Shown: positions 59,181-64,000 of the stretch, piece after piece
Layout of the letters: the number at the start of each line of letters is the position of its first letter
Position numbering within the stretch: the first letter of the stretch is position 1
NCBI RefSeq assembly: GCF_001658025.2
Contig: NZ_CP014007.2
Location: 1,116,001 to 1,180,000 of the forward strand
Length of the DNA stretch: 64,000 bases
DNA from: Kosakonia oryzae
Lineage (GTDB): Bacteria > Pseudomonadota > Gammaproteobacteria > Enterobacterales > Enterobacteriaceae
Direction: 5' to 3'
Position numbers and translations under genes: made by a program
Notes under the pieces: generated by a model
The model's database searches: none
Told to the model about the DNA's origin: nothing
The model's input: the letters and a program-made list of their open reading frames with translations, nothing else

Positions 59181-60375
59181 TGTTTGCCCCCTCGCGATCT
59201 AAAGCCTGTAGCAGCATCCGTTTCGAGATGATGCCCACGTACTGTTGTTCTTCACCGACGACCGGCACGGCGCAGGGCGCCTGTCCGACATGGGAGAGCA
59301 ACTCGCTGAGCGGCGTTTCCGCCTCCACCGCAAGCGGGGAGTCAATTAACGCCGCCTCGATCCCCGCGTTCTGGCTGAGCGCCGCTTTCAGGGAGTCGAT
59401 GGAGACAATGCCGACAAATTTATTGCCGCGTTCAATCACATAACCGTATTCACGGTCTTCATCCTGCAACAATTTCAGCGCTGAGCGCGGGCCAAAACCT
59501 GGCGTTTTACGGATCAAACCCACCGGTGTTCGACGTGCAATATCTTTCGCGCTAAACACCTGGCTAATATCCACACCGCGGAAGAAGGTGCGCACATAAT
59601 CATTGGCCGGATTATTCAATATTTCATCCGGCGTACCGACCTGTACCACTTCGCCATTTTGCATAATGGCAATCCGGTCGCCAATACGCATAGCTTCATC
59701 CAGATCGTGAGAAATAAATACGATGGTGCGCTGATGTTTCGCTTGCAGTTTTACCAGTTCATCCTGCATTTCCGTACGAATTAATGGATCGAGCGCCGAG
59801 AAGGCTTCATCCATTAATAGAATGTCCGGATTAATCGCTAACGCACGCGCCAGACCAACACGCTGACGCATACCGCCGGAGAGTTCATCCGGATATGCGT
59901 GCGCATAATTTTCCAGCCCGACCTGACGCAGGGCGTCGAGCGCTTTTTCCTGTCGCGCCTGCGGTGCAATTCCCGCTAATTCCATACCAAATGCGGTGTT
60001 ATCCAGCACCGTCATATGGGGCATTAACGCAAACGACTGGAAGACCATCGCAATCTTTTTCCTGCGCACCTCGCGTAGCTCGGCGTCTGATATTCTGGCG
60101 ATATCCACGCCATCAATCAGCACCTGTCCACGGGTGGGTTCAATCAGGCGATTGAGAAGGCGTACCATAGTGGATTTACCCGATCCGGATAACCCCATGA
60201 TGACAAATATCTCGCCTTCTTCAATGGCCAGACTGGCGTCTTTAACGCCAAGCGACAGACCCGTTTTTTCCAGAATCGCTTCTTTTGAAAATCCTTTCTC
60301 AATATATTTGAAAGCCCGCTGCGGATGCTCGCCAAATATTTTATAGAGATTCTTCACTTCTAATTTAATTGCCAT
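59173..60375 (-). CDS. proV: Glycine betaine ABC ATPase ProV
   Basis: A 400-residue ATPase. Walker [18 protein letters not shown], signature [16 protein letters not shown] and Walker [13 protein letters not shown] are present. Two CBS domains form the C-terminus (about residues 280-400), which sense ionic strength in osmoregulated uptake systems. It is the first gene of the osmotically induced proU operon; a putative -10 element lies upstream. Confidence 0.97.
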   Translation of the reverse strand: MAIKLEVKNLYKIFGEHPQRAFKYIEKGFSKEAILEKTGLSLGVKDASLAIEEGEIFVIMGLSGSGKSTMVRLLNRLIEPTRGQVLIDGVDIARISDAELREVRRKKIAMVFQSFALMPHMTVLDNTAFGMELAGIAPQARQEKALDALRQVGLENYAHAYPDELSGGMRQRVGLARALAINPDILLMDEAFSALDPLIRTEMQDELVKLQAKHQRTIVFISHDLDEAMRIGDRIAIMQNGEVVQVGTPDEILNNPANDYVRTFFRGVDISQVFSAKDIARRTPVGLIRKTPGFGPRSALKLLQDEDREYGYVIERGNKFVGIVSIDSLKAALSQNAGIEAALIDSPLAVEAETPLSELLSHVGQAPCAVPVVGEEQQYVGIISKRMLLQALDREGANNG

Positions 60376-60763
60376 GCAATAAAAGAGTTCCTGTTATTTA
60401 TTGTGTCGATATAATACCTGATGAGAATAATTGACTGGCTATACCCTAACATACTCAGAATCTGAGACAACCCTCAATTGCCGGGCCTGCTGAATTTGAC
60501 GTTTGCAGAATCGTCTCTATTTCCCATGAGATAAGGGCTGACGGCGGATGATAATTTTTTCGTTTTCGTCGCGAAATCGCACCTGAAATGGAGCGCTTCA
60601 GGTGAAAATGACAAAGAAATTACAGTGTAGTGCCTGTTTGAATATTATGCCGGGAAAATGCGCAGATATTCGCGTAATAGCAATAACCTTTTTCACAAGC
60701 GGGTTTTTAAAAAATAATATCGGCGGGAATATTCCTCTCCCGGAAAGGGAGAGGAACAGGCGG
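60376..60763. other. Intergenic region nrdF to proV, with proU promoter region and nrdF hairpin
   Basis: About 390 bp. On the minus strand TATTAT (60416-60411) followed by ATCGACA is a candidate proU -10, in the same position and context as the E. coli proU promoter; upstream GTCTCAGATTCTGAGTATG resembles the same region of E. coli. Near 60732-60756 a perfect 10-bp stem (TTCCTCTCCC-GGAAA-GGGAGAGGAA) may terminate nrdF. A -35 could not be fixed. No gene is supported; the 71-codon plus-strand frame at 60602 has no ribosome site or homology. Confidence 0.6.
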
Positions 60764-63853
<3,090 letters not shown>

Positions 63854-63881
<28 letters not shown>

Positions 63882-64000
63882 AATTCGCTCACTCCTTTAC
63901 GCACATTGTCGATGTCCTGCTGCGTACCCATCAGCTCAAAACGGTAGAGATACGGCACGCCGCATTTCTGCGACACCACATCGCCGGCACGACCGTATGC
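63854..64000 (-). CDS. nrdI: Flavodoxin-like NrdI, C-terminal part (cut by window edge)
   Basis: The last 48 residues of NrdI are present: [20 protein letters not shown], followed by [17 protein letters not shown] and [11 protein letters not shown]. NrdI supplies the oxidant for building the manganese-tyrosyl radical on NrdF. Its 3' end overlaps nrdE by 28 bp; the N-terminal part lies beyond the window. Confidence 0.93.

Overview
The window is chromosomal DNA from a member of the Enterobacteriaceae. Gene content and order follow the Escherichia coli 58-60 min region closely: asc, hydN/hypF, norRVW, srl, mltB, pncC-recA-recX-alaS-csrA, serV/arg tRNAs, yqaBA-gshA-micA-luxS, emrRAB, ygaZH, proVWX, nrdHIEF. 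Several blocks differ from K-12: fdhF lies between hydN and hypF, a fructose-type PTS/aldolase island and a metal ABC transporter lie between mltB and pncC, a long-form isopropylmalate synthase lies between luxS and emrB, and a second beta-glucoside PTS is present. This suggests a relative such as Enterobacter, Kosakonia or Klebsiella; the genus cannot be fixed from the sequence alone.

1-7.9 kb is accessory. It holds the start of a GAF-domain protein, a LysR regulator divergent from a YdbC/PdxI-like aldo-keto reductase, a beta-glucoside PTS permease with a LacI regulator, a HigBA-like toxin-antitoxin pair, a three-gene ABM/ACT/ArsR cassette and an ogt remnant. 7.9-12.1 kb is ascB-ascF with divergent ascG. 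12.1-17.2 kb is hydN-fdhF-hypF for formate hydrogenlyase, with a putative sigma-54 promoter and an upstream inverted repeat; the FdhF carries Cys140 where E. coli has selenocysteine. 17.2-21.5 kb is the nitric oxide detoxification system norVW with norR and three NorR sites between them. 21.5-26.4 kb is the sorbitol operon srlAEBD-gutM-srlR-gutQ.

mltB is followed by a 7.3 kb sugar island (27.9-35.2 kb). The island has a PRD regulator, separate IIA, IIB and IIC proteins, two class II aldolases, a ROK kinase and a D-lyxose-isomerase-like cupin. Near-identical copies of a terminator flank it. Next comes a zinc/manganese-type ABC transporter preceded by a 36-residue membrane peptide and a Zur-like palindrome, and then pncC-recA-recX-alaS-csrA.

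A tRNA cluster (one Ser-GCT, four Arg-ACG) is interleaved with 135-bp and 61-bp repeats; each 135-bp repeat ends in a copy of the tRNA 3' end. 45-64 kb is mostly core: yqaB-yqaA, gshA, the sRNA micA on the minus strand, luxS, an AraC regulator convergent with the isopropylmalate synthase, emrRAB, ygaZH, an intact ygaY-type exporter, proVWX, and nrdIEF (nrdI cut by the window edge).
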